64,000 bases of DNA from Parelaphostrongylus tenuis (taxonomy: Eukaryota > Nematoda > Chromadorea > Rhabditida > Metastrongylidae): contig JAHQIW010002010.1 of the NCBI GenBank assembly GCA_019055375.1, positions 124,001-188,000 of the forward strand, read 5' to 3'. Below, in pieces: positions 1 to 10,260 of this stretch. The notes under the pieces are model-generated. The model had not been told where the DNA came from. It did not search any database and was given only the letters and a program-made list of their open reading frames with translations. How positions within the stretch are numbered: position 1 is the first letter of the stretch; each line of letters opens with the position of its first letter. A program made the translations under genes and the position numbers.

Positions 1-114
1 ATGATCTGATGGCTAGCGAATATCCGTCAATATATCAGGTGAGAATAATATTTATCCTCTAGTAATTCTCAAGCCAAAGGGTCAGTTAACAGACTGGCTA
101 ATGGTGCACAACGC

Positions 115-290
115 AGGGTTGGTCTCTCACTTCCCCAATACTCTCCGGCAAAAAATTTCAAATACGCCGCAGAACATCCTGGCTACCCTCGAGATTGCAA
201 GAATTCACGCTCGACCAATTTTTCTCAAGAAAACGAGCAAACGAATGCTAGTACTGGGATCCGTACAATAGAAAAAAAAAAGCTGTGAGA
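115..290 (+). repeat. SINE-like repeat (family B), fragment
   Basis: Shares blocks with 7960-8090, 26630-26790 and 41190-41445: a 'ctatcttcgagattgcaag'-type block and a tail reading 'gctagtactgggatccg' followed by an A-rich stretch. The head is truncated here. It lies upstream of the first recognisable exon, probably in an intron. Confidence 0.55.
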
Positions 291-837
291 GGCAAATAAA
301 GTAGAATGAAGTAAATTTTCAAGACCGACTATTTGTTAATCCTTTCGAGGACCAACGATAGTAGGATGGCGGCATCTGCATGTCTGTGCATGCATGTCTG
401 GTTGTCGGCCTGTTAACCACGAGACGCGACACCGCCATTACAGTAGCTGAGTGAGATTTGACGTCTACGGCTCAATACGAAATGTGCCGCATGATCCTTG
501 AAGGGTTAACCTCGACAACGTTTAGTAATTAACAGTTTTCTCTGGAAAGCCAAGCGCGAGGTTGTAGTCATACGTTTACTCTATGGGCTGACCTTTTTGA
601 AGTCTCTTCTTCAGAGTCTGGATAGATCAGGTTTTCTGCAACTTATTAGGCCAAACACTTCCAGTATGATTTCTGTCTAAGGATGGAGATGTCTGACAGA
701 GCGAGTTGTAGACAACTTCGTCTCTCCAGGCTTTGAAGGCGGTGAAATCGTCGCTGTGTTCGAATAAATTATATTATGAACTCGTGTTTGCCTTACTAAG
801 GAAAAATTGCGATTTATTGAAAAATATTCATAATGAT

Positions 838-1100
838 GAGAGCAGGTGTGGAGCAGCGGTTAGAGAGCTCTGCAACGCACGTGGTCGATCAGCCAAAGGT
901 CGATAGTTCGATCTGGCTCTCAAAGCTCACCAACCTTCCATCCAATCTGGGTAGTTGAATCGGTACCAGACTTGTTTGGGAAGATGCTTGATACATCGGT
1001 AGGGGACCGCGAGTTAGTGTAAAGGCCAAAAATGCGTTCAATCACCTCGAATGAGTCTTGGTGGAGTCGAATGCAGAGCTCTTCCCTCTAGGACTGATCC
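838..1100 (+). repeat. tRNA-derived SINE (family A) copy 1
   Basis: Begins with a box-A-like segment (gtggagcagcggttaga) and a box-B-like GTTCGAT about 45-50 bp downstream, then the body shared with eight other copies: a 'cggtaccagacttg' block, a 'ccgcgagt' block and 'ttcaatcacctcgaa'. The pol III promoter layout implies a tRNA-derived head. Degenerate and probably inactive. Confidence 0.6.
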
Positions 1101-1223
1101 ACACCAGAACCTTTATCCTTTATTTCACACTTTCAGTCATCTTTATAAGATTGACTGTTTTACACTGCTTTGCCAGATGCGTTTCATCGTATAAATTCGT
1201 ATTTTTCTCGAACACATTCTCAG

Positions 1224-4200
1224 GAATTCCAAAAAATCACAGCTGAACGTCACAAGGCTTTGATGGCTGAACAAGCAAAAGAGATGGAAGCGGTAAGCCT
1301 ATTTCTGAGATATTCTAAATTGTACTTACTTTCCTTAGAAATGATGGGATTTAGTGTTTAGATTTGTTGGTTGAACAAAAATGATTCAAACTAGGATAAA
1401 AGAGTCTTAAGATGTCCTCTGTCTTATTAATTTTGCTTTTTTTCTTTCAATTTTTGCGCGAATTTACTTGATAAAGATAAAAAACGACTCGAAAAAATTG
1501 GCCGACCTACGTGAAAAGGCGATCAGAAGTGCTGCTGATTTCAATAAGGAACTTCAATTGACGAAGAAGCTGGAACGTCAGCATTATTGGGATGTACAAA
1601 CATCGGTAAACAAACTTTTTTCACCATCACTTTTCCGTGATTAGTGCCAGAAAATATCTTCTTAATGGATTTTTTTTAGATTATTCAATCTGCTGCAAAT
1701 AAGTGGCGAAAGCTTCCAGCAAGATATACCAAACCAGACCCTTATCCTGTCGCTCTCATTCATGGACAATATCAGAATTATTATCGAAGGTTCGTCTTCT
1801 TTCTGAAATGATATGGTTTTTGATACCTTCCATTGTCGCAGTGTATTTCTCAAACCTTCGAAGACTTAGCGCTTTTCATTTTTTCTTGAGACTTTCGGTA
1901 ATCCATTCAATAACGCTGAAATGTGGCGATTCCTATACTGCTCTTGTTTCTAGGAACGACCATCTTAGCGCTCTGTAACAGCGAAAATAAGTTTGATTCG
2001 CGCTCAGCGCACATCATCGCGAGTATCATTGTCATTTATTTACAAAACTTTTTTCCCTATTTGTTGAAATTTCTAGGTTTTTTCTACTAGAATTGTAGAA
2101 GAAGACTTTGTTCCATATTTCTATAAGCTTTTCATTTTTTCTACCTATTGCCGATTATTCGCTACCAAGTCTAAGCCTAAGCAGCTCATGCATATAAGTG
2201 CGGAACGTGATCTTCTTTTTCCTCTTCCAACGCTCTATGAAGATTTTCTCATAATGAAATAACTTCAGTCGACTCTATAAACTCGTCACTCGAGTCATCC
2301 TAGACAGGATCGACAGTGGACGAAGGACAGCCATGCGAGCAAGCAGGTTCCGAAAAGTTTAGCCATAGACCACATCCACACGATTACAAGACTCATTCAA
2401 GTTTCACGAAAGTACAAACTAGCGCTCTGTCTCACTTTCATCAATCTGAAGAAAGCCTTTGATTCAGTGTAAACAGAAGCGGTTATAGAGGCTCTGGATA
2501 ACCAGGGCGTCCCTACTCGGTACACAATGATCCTTCGTGAGCTTTATAAAGATTTCACGACCAGAATGTCTCCATTCTAAAACAATATCACCATTGACGT
2601 AAGAAGAGGGTTCGACAAGGCGATAGAATTCTCTCAAAATTGACTGCCACCCTCCAAAAGGTCATGCGAACATTAGAATGGGACGACATGGGAGTGAAAA
2701 TTGACGGTCGACAATTAAATCATCTTCGCTTTGCTGATGATATCGTCCTCATAACACCAAGCATCAGCCAAGCGGAACGAATGTTAACCGTTTTGACAAC
2801 GCCGATGGAAGGATTGGTCTTCGACTAAATCTAACGAAAACGATGTTCATGAGGAACGGATGGGTTTTCGTATGCCCCCATTCACTCTCATCGAGACGAA
2901 CATTCCGATTGCTCCAGTTACGTCTATCTAGGTCGTGAAATCAACATGATGAACGACCTAGCTCCAGAGTTGAGCAGGAGGAAACGAGCGGCTTGGAGAA
3001 CGTTTAGAGCATCGAAGATGTCAGTGAAGAGGACAAAGAACATCCGACTCCGTGCCCACCTTTTCGACTCCACAATTATCCCTGCCCTAACGTATGCAGC
3101 AGAAACCTGGTCGCTTCATAAGCAGGATGAAAGATCATTTGGCGTTATTGAACGCGCAGTCGAAAGGTCGATGCTAGGAGTATCCGTATTCTCGCAAATG
3201 AGAGAAAGGATCTGAAGTTTCGACCTACGTCAACGATCGAAGATCAGAGACGCCGTTCTACACACCAGGATAGCGAAAATAAGGTGGGCCGGACACGTGA
3301 TGCGCTTCAACGACAACCGATGGACGAGAGCCGTTACCGACTGGATTCCTCAGGATATCAAGCGCTCTACAGGAAAACCACTGACCCGTTGGTCCGATTT
3401 CTTCACGAAAGGTATAGAAGAAAGATATGATGCTCAGCGAATCCTAGAGCGAGGAGAACCCACTGGGCTACTCTTGTACGAGATAGGGAGAATGGAAGTG
3501 TTGCTGGTACCCGCTCGAGTCACTCGGCGATCAACGGAACGACAGGTTATACAGGTGAATGATATAACATGTTTTGAGCCTTTGTGAGGTCTAAGTGCTA
3601 GACAAGCGCCTGTTTCGTTCCCAGGATTCTTCAGTAGCACATTCCCTCGGTTTAACTGATCCCTTGAGGCTATACTCCTCAATGAAGGAATCGACGCCGA
3701 GTTTCAAATCATCGCAAGTCAGGTGATAGAATCCCTCAGCATTGCAGGGATCAGCAGACGAGCTTCTGGCTGTCAAAGGATCATACCTTCACATTAGACC
3801 GCTTTTTCATAGAACCGCTCACAAAAACCAAGGAACTGTACTACTGGACAGTCTTGGAGGGCGAAACGGGCACTTCTCTAGCTTTTAAACCTCACAAACG
3901 GCTCAAAACATATTATATCATTATCGGCTATCATTGTTTTTGAGCGAGATCTACAAAAGGCGGTCGAATGGAAAAATTTTTTCAAAAACCAACTCACTCA
4001 TATCTATGCTAGCAAATAGCTGCCAAAAGTCCGTTAACCCTTTGAGGACTGGCGTTGAATAGGCAAGCGGCGACGCGCCGTCGCTTGCGCGGCAGTCACA
4101 GGAGGCGGCATCTGCATTTCTGGCTGTCTGCGTCTGCCTTCCCATGAGATGCGACGCAGCCACTGCAGTAGCTGAGTGAGATTTGACGTCGCCCGGCACG

Positions 4201-4951
4201 GTACCGAAACGTACCGTTTGATCCTTTAAACAGCAAAATACCATTTTACAGCATGCGGTTTCTCGCTTCTGTTTATTATGACTGTTTGCGAAATCCTATC
4301 TACACAGCAATCAGTGACACAGCCTAGCCAAAAAAAATGCGGCGCAGAGTGTGAAACTCATTTTCGTTTACGCTGCTGCAGCGCACTGAGCCGAAGTTTT
4401 TGGGAAACAAGCAAAGTTTTAGGATTGACCATTCTCAAGCTATCGGCACGAATATCAAAAGTCTGAGGAATGAGCAATAAATGCTTGCCTTCAAAGGTTG
4501 AAAAATGGATTGATCATAACGGAATCGTACCGGTTTTCCTTGTTCCAATACTTTCTTTTGTTGCTTTTACATAGGCGTTGTTCTCAACTGTATTTGTGTA
4601 GTATATCCTTTAGTCCTTCTACTAATGTGGCAGTTATCTCAGGTTCACTGCGGCGGAATTGCGTCGTCTTCCATTGGGCAGCGTTCTGGATGGAGAGCAC
4701 TTATTTCCAGTACATCGAGATCCCTCACCTCCTCCTATCAATGTCTCAGAGAAGGATATGCAAAGTGAGATCGAAGTCATCGATTCGCTTTTATCAGTCG
4801 TTCTTTTGCTTTTGTCAAAATTGTGAAGATTTCTTTAGGATTTGAGAAGCTGGTAACAACAACGACGCAACAAAATGTTCCCGCCCCAACTCCTCCACCA
4901 GTAAAGGTGGAGGTGACTTCAACTCCACGGGTTGAACCAGCACGAAAATCG
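1224..4951 (+). CDS. PHF10/SAYP-type chromatin protein, SAY domain (5 internal exons, partial)
   Basis: Five exons on the plus strand join in one frame: 1224-1292, 1477-1605, 1680-1789, 4643-4764 and 4839-4951, all with AG acceptors and GT donors. The first two encode a charged helical segment (ITAERHKALMAEQAKEME, then ADLREKAIRSAADFNKEL). The third and fourth carry the diagnostic SAY-domain core, PYPVALIHGQYQNYYRRFT followed by AELRRLPLGSVLDG, which matches the conserved block of PHF10 (BAF45a) and fly SAYP, subunits of PBAF-class SWI/SNF chromatin remodelling complexes in the nucleus. The fifth exon is Pro/Thr/Val-rich linker. The 2.85-kb intron 1790-4642 splits the Arg codon inside the SAY core and carries an RTE LINE and a hammerhead foldback repeat; the next intron is 74 nt. 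The 5' end lies before the window or unrecognised within 1-1223. The C-terminal PHD fingers expected of the family were not found. The family call is by motif memory, not by search. Confidence 0.72.
2255..3558 (+). mobile_element. RTE-clade LINE, reverse transcriptase to 3' end, pseudogenised
   Basis: Translated blocks in shifting frames match an RTE-type non-LTR reverse transcriptase: an IDRIDSG-like fingers segment, the catalytic FADDIVLITPS motif (about 2730-2762), a YVYLG-like thumb segment and the C-terminal WAGHVMRFNDNRWTRAV block (about 3283-3340). Several in-frame stops and frameshifts show it is dead. The 5' part of the ORF is missing; a 5' fragment of a similar element lies at 33905-34465. 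It sits in the SAY-domain intron, in the same orientation as the host gene, and ends in 'acaggtgaat', directly at the start of the hammerhead foldback repeat. Confidence 0.85.
3595..3640 (-). ncRNA. Hammerhead ribozyme motif, type I, slightly degenerate (copy 1)
   Basis: On the minus strand the order is stem I GUGCUA, core CUGAAGA, stem II (UCC/GGA with one extra base), GAAAC, a short stem III (ACAG/UUGU around a GCGC loop), the cleavage triplet GUC and then UAGCAC, which pairs fully with GUGCUA. All conserved core positions of the CUGANGA...GAA consensus are present. The only visible flaw is an extra A near the base of stem II. Confidence 0.65.
3838..3884 (+). ncRNA. Decayed hammerhead motif (copy 2)
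   Basis: Right-arm counterpart of the motif at 3595-3640. It reads GUACUA, then CUGGACA where CUGANGA is expected, then GUCUUGGAGGGC, then GAAAC. The altered core should abolish cleavage. Recognisable mainly by its place in the foldback arm. Confidence 0.4.
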
Positions 4952-4976
4952 GTTCGTATCTGCTCGGCTTAATATA

Positions 4977-5380
4977 AATCCTTCCAGAGCATTGTCATTG
5001 TGAACTAATTACAAATTTTCTCTCTGATGTCTGACCCTGGTCGGAACTGCAAAGGTGTCCCGATTTTGCTGCAAATACTTGATGTGCATGTGAGATAGCT
5101 TTTTGAATAAACTCCTCCCGTCGCGTATTTCCATTCCACTGAAGCGCGTATCTCAGTTCATTGAAATCAGTGCATATTGTTGGAATAAGGAAGAAGTCTC
5201 CGCGAGCTAGTTTCTTGGGACGTTCGTTCTATTTTTCGGTTTCTAGGAGCGAAATAATTGAAAGCAGAAGTTCTAACCAAGTGAAGTCACTTTGAGTCAC
5301 TTTGAAGACTGTTCTGTTGAGGGGGACGTGTTGAACAGTGTATCTGCTTCCGCACTGATTTTTCTATCACACCGTTTGTT
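4977..5380. other. Intronic sequence, nothing recognised
   Basis: Follows the donor at 4952. I see no further exon of the SAY-domain gene and no known repeat before the foldback element at 5382. Confidence 0.4.
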
Positions 5381-5381
5381 T

Positions 5382-5860
5382 GAAGTGTTTTCTCAAGATC
5401 ACGCTCAAATTTCCAATGTATCTCATAATAATTATTTGAGCCAACATGTCATGTGGTCTGTTAATGGGCTCCTGTACAGCCAAATACACGTGTTTCGGCT
5501 GATAAATACTGAGATATACTGAATAATTATGAGATATATTGAAATTCGAGCGTGGTCTTAAGAAAACTCTTGAAAGAGATGGTTTAATGTTTTAAAAATA
5601 CCAGCCAAAAACAATCAAGTGTACAAAACTGCCGAACTAGTGATTTATTTCACGTGACGGCAATTGCGTAAATTGTTCATCATAGCCTACTCTAAGTAGG
5701 GGGACTAGATTACCTCGAGAAGATTGGCTAAAGACGAAGGGCCTGTCCGACTGGTGAGGTTGTCAAGGCCGAAACACGTGTATCGGGTTGTACTAAAGCC
5801 CATACAGAACCCATGTCATGTTGGCTCAAAAAGTAATTGTGAGACATGTTGTTTTATTGA
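5382..5860. repeat. Foldback element family FB1, copy 1
   Basis: Left sequence 5382-5475 (tgttttctcaagatcacgct, then a ttatttgagccaacatgtca block, then an acacgtgtttcgg block) recurs inverted at 5530-5575 and 5760-5860 (gccgaaacacgtgtatcggg, then catgtcatgttggctcaaa). The same modules form the long hairpins at 31347-31980 and 32457-33045. Confidence 0.6.
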
Positions 5861-5944
5861 GTTTCAATTTGAAACAAATTTTTGCCAAAAGGTTGTGAAA
5901 TGATGGAAAATGTTTCGTCGCTTAGGCCAAGGGATAGAAAATCA

Positions 5945-6540
5945 AGATACTAGATAATGGATATTAGAAGGCAGGCGCACCAGCCCAACCAAAGCTCAAG
6001 TTTTATGCTTGAAAGACTATGCTTTCGGACTTCTGGGATTGACAGGCATTTTTTTGACAACTCAACAACAAGCAGACATTCAATGCTGACGTCGGACGAT
6101 GAAGAACAGCTCTGGAATTTTGCCACACCAGTGCAAGAGAAGCCGACTCATTGTCACCCTTCTTCAGGATAATGCTCGACCTCATAGTGCAAGATCGCCT
6201 TATCATTTTTGGACCAACAGGGCCCAACCACTGGTACCATATCGACCGCATAGCTTAACCATGGGATAATCATCTTTTTTGGTCCTTGAAACAACATCTG
6301 CAGGAGCAAAAATTTAAAGACTACAACGATCTGAGAGGTGACCTCACCGACTTCTTGATCGCCTGCTTTGAGTAAATGGAAATCGAGCTAACAGACGTGT
6401 CGAAATGCGAAGGAAATTATGAGGCAACTGAAAAATACCAGAACCAGTCAAAAGGTGAATGTTCTTGCATTCTTTTTCCCCGCTCCTTAGCAACTGCACA
6501 AATCTGTGAAGACGATGAATAACAAGAGCTTTTAACTCAA
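5945..6540 (+). mobile_element. mariner-type transposase relic
   Basis: Contains LLQDNARPHSARSPYHFW (about 6160-6215), the second-Asp region of mariner transposases, and 90 bp later a frame reading HLFWSLKQHLQEQKFKDYN, the conserved segment after the catalytic D34D region. Frames shift and stops interrupt. About 70 codons upstream are open but carry no clear motif. Terminal repeats were not identified. Confidence 0.7.
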
Positions 6541-7010
6541 AGATAAGACCGGATTTAGAGATTTTTGCTCTCCATTTCCACTACTTAAAGGCCTTTCTTG
6601 CTTTTAATCGTCAGCACGAATATACCAATTCCATCATTCTGCTTCTTAGGAGCCAATGATGTTCCAGAAGTTTTGGTGAGACAATATAATGAACATAGAT
6701 TAATTTTATCTCACAAATAGCTCAAAATATCGCAGAATAAAAAAATTATGAAGATATCTGAATAAATGAAAAATTTGAATAAATATGCTTTAATTTTCTA
6801 GCGAAAGTGTTATATCAAATTGTTGAAATTCATCGCTTAATTTGCTCGTCGCTTAATTTCATCACGCTTCTCCTTGAGCCTAAACAGCCAAATCGGAGTG
6901 AATCATAGTGGCAAACTTCATGATGGAAATTTTCAACCTTTTTCAATTTTATATCCAGTTATGTTGAGTGATAAACAAAATATTCGTCCGCAAGCGCGAG
7001 TTGAACATAT
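6541..7010. other. No feature seen
   Basis: AT-rich; no ORF, splice-flanked exon or shared repeat recognised. Confidence 0.4.
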
Positions 7011-7017
7011 ATTTTAT

Positions 7018-7200
7018 TTTACCTTACCGGGTGGCGTGCTACCATGATACCGAGGCCACCGTTCTACTACCACTCTTTCTTCGGTAAGATAATTTATACC
7101 AAAGAAAAAGTGGTAGCGAAGCGGTGGGCCTCGTGGCATAGTGGTTGAACGCGCCCCCGTATGGGTGAACCGAGTTCAACACCCGCCTGCAGTCGAGTGT
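7018..7200. repeat. Inverted pair of tRNA-like SINE heads
   Basis: The segment 7024-7078 read on the minus strand (gtggtagtagaacggtggcc, then a gtatcatggtagcacgccac block) matches 7106-7165 on the plus strand (gtggtagcgaagcggtgggc, then gtggcatagtggttgaacgc), which also has a box-B-like GAGTTCAA. The arms are separated by about 30 bp, so a transcript would fold on itself. Confidence 0.55.
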
Positions 7201-7959
7201 TTCGCTTATCACCGAACATCATCGATAACTAAACACTTCCTCCACATTGACCTCCTCTTAAGATATTTTTGTTTGTGGTAATTGTAAATAGCGCATAATT
7301 TAGTTCTTAGTGCTTCTTTTTATGGATGGCTGTTTAGGCTCGATGCAGTGCAAAACGGGTCGTGGCATATGCAGAAGACGATGATGATGAGCTATAATCG
7401 CTTTATTTATTTTTGTCTATGCTCTTCCTGATTTTTACCACGTTATTCGTCTTTTTGGTGCTAAGACCAAGAGACAATTAGTTTATTAGTGTAATGTAAA
7501 CAGTTTGTATAATTGGAGTCAAATTTTGTGTAAGAAGGAAAAATCACTTATGTTATAATTCTCTCAAAAGTGCATAAGTAATGTGCAGATCTCACAATAT
7601 TTTCCGATATGTAATTCTTCAATAAATTTTTTGTCTTTTGTATCAACGTACTACTCAGTAACTAAGGATGTTGAGTGATATCTAGGACTTTGGGCTTCAG
7701 GCGAAAGTCGAAGCTCGCTTTTTGTTCTTATTGGGGGCGTGTACTACAACTGCACTACTGAGGCCACTGCTTTGCTTGGAGAAGTGCTCAGTTTCGTGTT
7801 TGGTGTATAGAATTGCTGGGATTGATAGAAAGTTGGGGTGAGACTGGTTTTCCTCCTTATCAAGCAAAGTTTGGCTATTCAATTATTGGATTTCGGTTCT
7901 TAACATCAAAGATGGGAGGAGGGAAGGCAGTGGGTGAGTGGACTAGTGATGCTCAATGA

Positions 7960-8090
7960 GGTTTGAACACCACCGCAACACTTAGCAACCACTCAACTAA
8001 TGCACGAGCCTGGCTATCTTCGAGGTTGCAAGGAGATCTACTTGACTAGTATTCTATGACGGTTATGACAAAGACGAAATTTTAGGCAAG
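7960..8090 (+). repeat. SINE-like family B fragment
   Basis: Contains 'gctatcttcgaggttgcaag' and 'actagtattctatgacggt', shared with 41280-41360 and 26740-26790. The head is degenerate. Confidence 0.45.
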
Positions 8091-8214
8091 AGACGAATTG
8101 AATTTCCGGAGCACTGTATTCCGCGTAGTAAAAAATGTGCTTCAGAAAACATCATATAATCTTCCATAATGTAATAGGTTGTTATCATTTTTTTTCCTTC
8201 CTTGAGCGGGGTAA

Positions 8215-8401
8215 GAGGTGTTAAATCCAAGCTTTATTCACACAATCAGACAGCTAACATTTCGGCAGGTCGCCTTCGTCAGAGCGGTTTTTTTATTATA
8301 TATTTTACCAAATTAATATTTTAATAAGCGGATTTGACGAAGGCGACCTGCCGAAACGATAGCCGTCTGATTGTGTGAATAACGTTTGGATTTAACACCT
8401 C
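8215..8401. mobile_element. 187-bp MITE with about 70-bp terminal inverted repeats
   Basis: The left arm starts gaggtgttaaatccaa and continues through ttcacacaatcagac and tttcggcaggtcgccttcgt. The right arm is its near-exact reverse complement, ending ttggatttaacacctc. Only a short AT-rich centre separates the arms. No ORF. Flanking target duplication is not obvious. A fragment with the 'aggcgacctgccgaaacg' core occurs at about 59779-59797. Confidence 0.8.
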
Positions 8402-8569
8402 GTGCTCCGCCCAAGAAGAAAGAAAAATAAAAATTACTGAAGCATGCAGAGGTTAACAGACAGTCGGTCTTGGGATTTGATATAGGTTGTGCAACAATCT
8501 TTTGCCGTTTTGGCTTTTGATATGGTTTTCCCAATGAATTCGCCTAATCTTGGTATCGTTCGATTGCGC

Positions 8570-8990
8570 CATTTTCTTATGAGCATTATGTCATACAACT
8601 TGCTTCTATCTGCTGCAAGATGGAGCTTTCTTGAATCAAATTTGCTTCCTACATATACACGAATGGCGGTAGGGAAAATGCTAGCGAAGCGACGCGCATG
8701 ATTAATTGAGCTTCCTATGAACGGTTCGAGCGCGACTGGTCCTCTGCACTGTTCCCTCCAGTTTTGAAGTTTGCGAGCCACTTTCTAGCTGTCCTCTAAC
8801 CGTATCATCACCCCAAGTTCTATTAGTCTTGCGCGCCGCTTCGCTAGCGTTTCCCCTATACGCCAATCGTGCATGAGTAGTTGTTCTCAAGATAGCTCCA
8901 TTTTGAAGCGAGTATAGACAAGTTGTAAACTAAAATTTTCGCAGGAAAACGCGCAGTTGAACGATATCAAAATCAAGCAGTTTTATTGTA
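8570..8990. repeat. Foldback element family FB2, copy 1
   Basis: The left arm (acgaatggcggtagggaaaa, then gctagcgaagcgacgcgca, about 8659-8699) is inverted in the right arm (gcgcgccgcttcgctagcgt, then ttcccctatacgccaatcgtg, about 8831-8872). Outer parts containing 'aagatggagct' and 'gcgcagttgaac' flank them. Related copies lie at 42040-42440 and 48990-49215. ORFs of 60-115 codons here are artefacts of the arms. Confidence 0.65.
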
Positions 8991-8999
8991 AAGTCAGGT

Positions 9000-9480
9000 T
9001 AAAAAGTCAAAACGGCACGAACTCTTTGCACAATCTATCATTGCATATTTTCGCTCAGCAACATACGCACATCCGTGAAATTTTGCTAATAAATGCGCCA
9101 TATTTGATTTGAGGGTTGCAGAGGTGTTATACTAAATAGCCAGCTCGCCTTTGTGTACAGAGCGGGCTTTTGTCGTATACATGAATCTGTTTTCAACGAA
9201 TCTGGAAAACAATGTACAACGGCTCAAGTTAAGTGAATTTTCAGTAATGAAATTTCTGTTCAAGATGGGTGATTGTGAAATGGATTAAGATGTTTTCTCT
9301 TGCTATTCAGATTCAGTGCTTCGTTTTAATTCTTACTTACGAATGATATTACTAGCGCTATGTATTACAAATACTGCGAGGATCTCTAAAACACTAAGGA
9401 TATAACGACAGTTCAGTGAATTTGATAAACTCAAATCTTTGATCGTTCGCAACATGGTTTTCTAATAGCCGCTGAGGGTG
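9000..9480. other. No feature seen
   Basis: No exon or shared repeat recognised. Confidence 0.35.
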
Positions 9481-9487
9481 GGCGTCT

Positions 9488-9665
9488 GCAGCGCAGCGCA
9501 GTGGTTATAGTCGAGTCATAGTCATTGGTTCGGTTCAGCCATCAGGGCTTAGCAAGACTTTCGCACCTCCGGAGTCGGCAGAAAGCAAGTCCGAGTAAAT
9601 CTACCTGTCCGATCTCAAAAGATGATGGGCATAGCCTTTGGCAGCTCTAGTGCCAAAACTTATGA
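9488..9665 (+). repeat. tRNA-like SINE fragment (distinct family)
   Basis: Starts with 'gcgcagcgcagtggttatag' (box-A-like) and 'ttggttcggttcagcc' (box-B-like) 30 bp later. The body differs from families A, B and C. Only one copy was recognised in this window. Confidence 0.4.
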
Positions 9666-9879
9666 GAAGACCTAACACTTAATTTATTGTTTGGCCATTG
9701 AGACTCATTGTAAAGGCTAGATTTGAATTCATCACGCATAACGATGCTTGATGAAGTTGGATACACGGCACACCACCTACGGGTTGATTAACGGCAAACA
9801 GTCTATCTTTTTTATCAATTTCGAGGCTGAGCAGAACTCTCTGCTGACACGTTGGTCGTTGGCTGACTCCAATTTCATG

Positions 9880-10260
9880 GCAGAGCAAGTTGATCGTTAT
9901 GAATTAAAATCAACTCGTGATGTTTTCGATTGCTTCGATTGCGTCTATTATACAGTAACTTTTGTTCTTGCTGTGGGCAGCAGCATTCCATGGAAGACAT
10001 TAAACACAATGGTTTCATTCTCTCGTCTGTCTTTTGAGCTTTACAATGTTTTTTTCTCTTTATTGGATCCCCGTTTTGTAAGTTCATACTATTCAAGCAA
10101 GTTCCATCGAGGTGATCATAGCACGCGCGTAATCCTGTACGTTTCTCAGGTGTAGTTGTTCCCAGTTTTTTCTGAAAGTATTACACGTTTCCTTTTCTGT
10201 GTCAAATATATGACCAATATTTCGAAGAATAGCGTGAATTTCGACGTCAGAAGAAGTTGG
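9880..10260 (-). other. Possible decayed coding segment
   Basis: On the minus strand 10250-10110 reads as an open, protein-like stretch (EIHAILRNIGHIFDTEKETC, then NTFRKNWEQLHLRNVQDYAR) ending in stops. About 70 further open codons (10096-9878) are rich in Cys, Gln and Arg. No domain recognised. It could be an old transposase or a host exon. The 135-codon plus-strand ORF over the same DNA looks less protein-like. Confidence 0.25.

Larger units (their letters stand above)
3558..3922. repeat. Hammerhead-bearing foldback element 1
   Basis: Terminal inverted repeats of about 34 bp: the left end (aatgatataacatgttttga at 3558-3577, then gcctttgtgaggt) matches the reverse complement of the right end at 3889-3922 with few differences. 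Each arm carries a hammerhead-like motif pointing outward (3595-3640 minus, 3838-3884 plus). A palindrome-like extension 'tgtttttgagcgagatctac' just to the right recurs at about 30890 and suggests the unit is larger than the inverted repeat. Confidence 0.65.

Noticed and set aside
4765..4796. Longer fourth SAY-gene exon ending at 4796
   Set aside because: A GT at 4797 is available but puts the next exon out of frame; the donor at 4765 joins it correctly.
8434..8781. 115-codon minus ORF as a gene
   Set aside because: It lies within the FB2 foldback arms, and opposite-strand ORFs of similar length overlap it.
9748..10155. 135-codon plus-strand ORF, among the longest in the window
   Set aside because: No motif and no splice support; the opposite strand reads more like protein. 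Treated as a chance antisense frame.
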